NCBI GenBank assembly: GCA_902521315.1
Contig: CABYRH010000003.1
Location: 62,001-126,000 of the forward strand
Reading direction: 5' to 3'
From: an uncultured Alphaproteobacteria bacterium
Lineage (GTDB): Bacteria > Pseudomonadota > Alphaproteobacteria > HIMB59 > GCA-002718135
Length of the DNA: 64,000 nt
How positions within the stretch are numbered: the first letter of the stretch is position 1; each line of letters starts with the position of its first letter. This document shows, in pieces, positions 62,994 to 64,000 of this stretch. The notes below the pieces were generated by a model that ran no database searches, was not told the DNA's origin, and worked only from the letters and a program-made list of their open reading frames with translations. The position numbers and the translations under genes are program-made.

Positions 62994-63498
62994 TTTTCAT
63001 ATTTTGCTGATGAAATAAAAAATATCCAGATAGTAAACTAGCAAAAGGTTTAGCAAGCTTTACAGTATTTGAATTATAATAAAACTCTTTATGCAGTATA
63101 TTCATTGTTCCTAATATTATGTTATTATTGATAACAGGAATATTGATTATAGATCCACAACCTAGACTTGATATCACTTCATGATCAAAAAATAATTTTT
63201 TTATTGTCTTCATATCTTTTCCAAGAAAATTTTTTTTATTCAAAACAACTTTTTTTGTCCACTCATTTTTAGGTATTGGTTTTGTGCCAAGAAGAGGATA
63301 TGCTTCAATATTGCTAGAGTATACTCTTTCAACATACTTCAATGATTTATCTACAACCATCAGTGTAAATAATTTATGCCCTATAATCTTTTTAACTTTT
63401 AAATCTAATTCTTTGAAAAATTTTTTAGAATTTTGAGAATTTGTTTTATTTATTAATTCTACTAAAATTTTATTATGGTTTTGTTGCATCTTCTTCAT
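62986..63498 (-). CDS. GAF-domain protein
   Basis: LFTLMVVDKSLKYVERVYSSNIEAYPLLGTKPIPKNEW, GCGSIINIPVINNNIILGTMNILH. Confidence 0.75.
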   Translation of the reverse strand: MKKMQQNHNKILVELINKTNSQNSKKFFKELDLKVKKIIGHKLFTLMVVDKSLKYVERVYSSNIEAYPLLGTKPIPKNEWTKKVVLNKKNFLGKDMKTIKKLFFDHEVISSLGCGSIINIPVINNNIILGTMNILHKEFYYNSNTVKLAKPFASLLSGYFLFHQQNMKTK

Positions 63499-64000
63499 CA
63501 GTTACGGTTGGTATAGCTCTTATAAGAGTTTTTGTGTATTCACTTTTTGGGTTTTGGAAAATTTCTATTGTTTCTCCAGTTTCTTCAATTTTACCTTTAT
63601 TCATTACAACTACTTTATTAGCAATATTTTTTACAACACTTAAATCATGGGTAATAAAAATGTATGTAAGATTAAATTTCTTTTTTATGTCTAATAATAA
63701 ATTTAATACTTTTGATTGAACAATAACGTCCAAAGCTGAGGTTGGCTCATCAAGAATTATAACTTTTGGTTCTGTTGCTAAAGCTCTTGCGATTGCAACT
63801 CTTTGTTTCTGCCCTCCAGATAATGTATCCGGATATCTATCCATAAAATTGCTTTCTAAACCAACAAAAGATAAGAGTTCTTCAACTTTTTCTTTGTATT
63901 TATTTTTTTCTACAATTTCATGAATCTGTAATGGCAAGGCTATAGTGCTGTAGATAGTTTTTTTGGGATTTAATGTCGACATTGGATTTTGCTGAACAAA
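63473..64000 (-). CDS. Peptide/oligopeptide ABC transporter ATP-binding protein (truncated by window edge)
   Basis: LSGGQKQRVAIARAL, VIILDEPTSALDV; frame continues through FVQQNPMSTLNP to the window end, so the track's Met at 63982 is internal. Confidence 0.88.
   Translation of the reverse strand, partial: FVQQNPMSTLNPKKTIYSTIALPLQIHEIVEKNKYKEKVEELLSFVGLESNFMDRYPDTLSGGQKQRVAIARALATEPKVIILDEPTSALDVIVQSKVLNLLLDIKKKFNLTYIFITHDLSVVKNIANKVVVMNKGKIEETGETIEIFQNPKSEYTKTLIRAIPTVTDEEDATKP

Noticed and set aside
1-64000. CRISPR, prophage, transposon or defence island
   Set aside because: No spaced direct repeats, integrase/transposase, phage structural or nuclease/toxin genes seen; the only large repeat is the znuA coding repeat.

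Overview
The window is a gene-dense, AT-rich chromosomal segment, mostly housekeeping. Gene content and order suggest a streamlined marine alphaproteobacterium (inference only). Recognisable blocks: a sugar-nucleotide/glycosyltransferase edge (1-2.1 kb); a YejABEF-type peptide ABC operon (4.1-9.7 kb); kdsB-pheA-ffs(SRP RNA)-dnaX-ybaB-recR-def-fmt-truA (11.1-17.6 kb); dapE-dapD-argB-engB-yidC-yidD-rnpA-rpmH (23.7-30.3 kb); a zinc-homeostasis locus zur-znuB-znuC / znuA-COG0523 GTPase-WD40-small protein (32.6-38.2 kb); petABC (39.7-42.3 kb); ychF-pth-rplY-prs-pgeF-lgt (42.3-48.3 kb); a MarR/OmpR/EnvZ set (50.9-53.4 kb); moaED-pgsA-uvrC and xsc. No CRISPR array, transposon, prophage, rRNA or tRNA was seen. 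The most notable observation is a 27-aa, 9-cysteine metallothionein-like ORF (38228-38311, minus strand), absent from the ORF track, at the end of the zinc locus. Other items worth a look: a canonical Zur palindrome between znuC and znuA; a long Asp-His tandem repeat in ZnuA with a near-perfect 45-bp duplication; a correctly phased A_AAA_AAA slippery heptamer in dnaX; SRP RNA ending about 10 nt before dnaX; and six convergent gene pairs interlocked by 4-nt shared stop codons.
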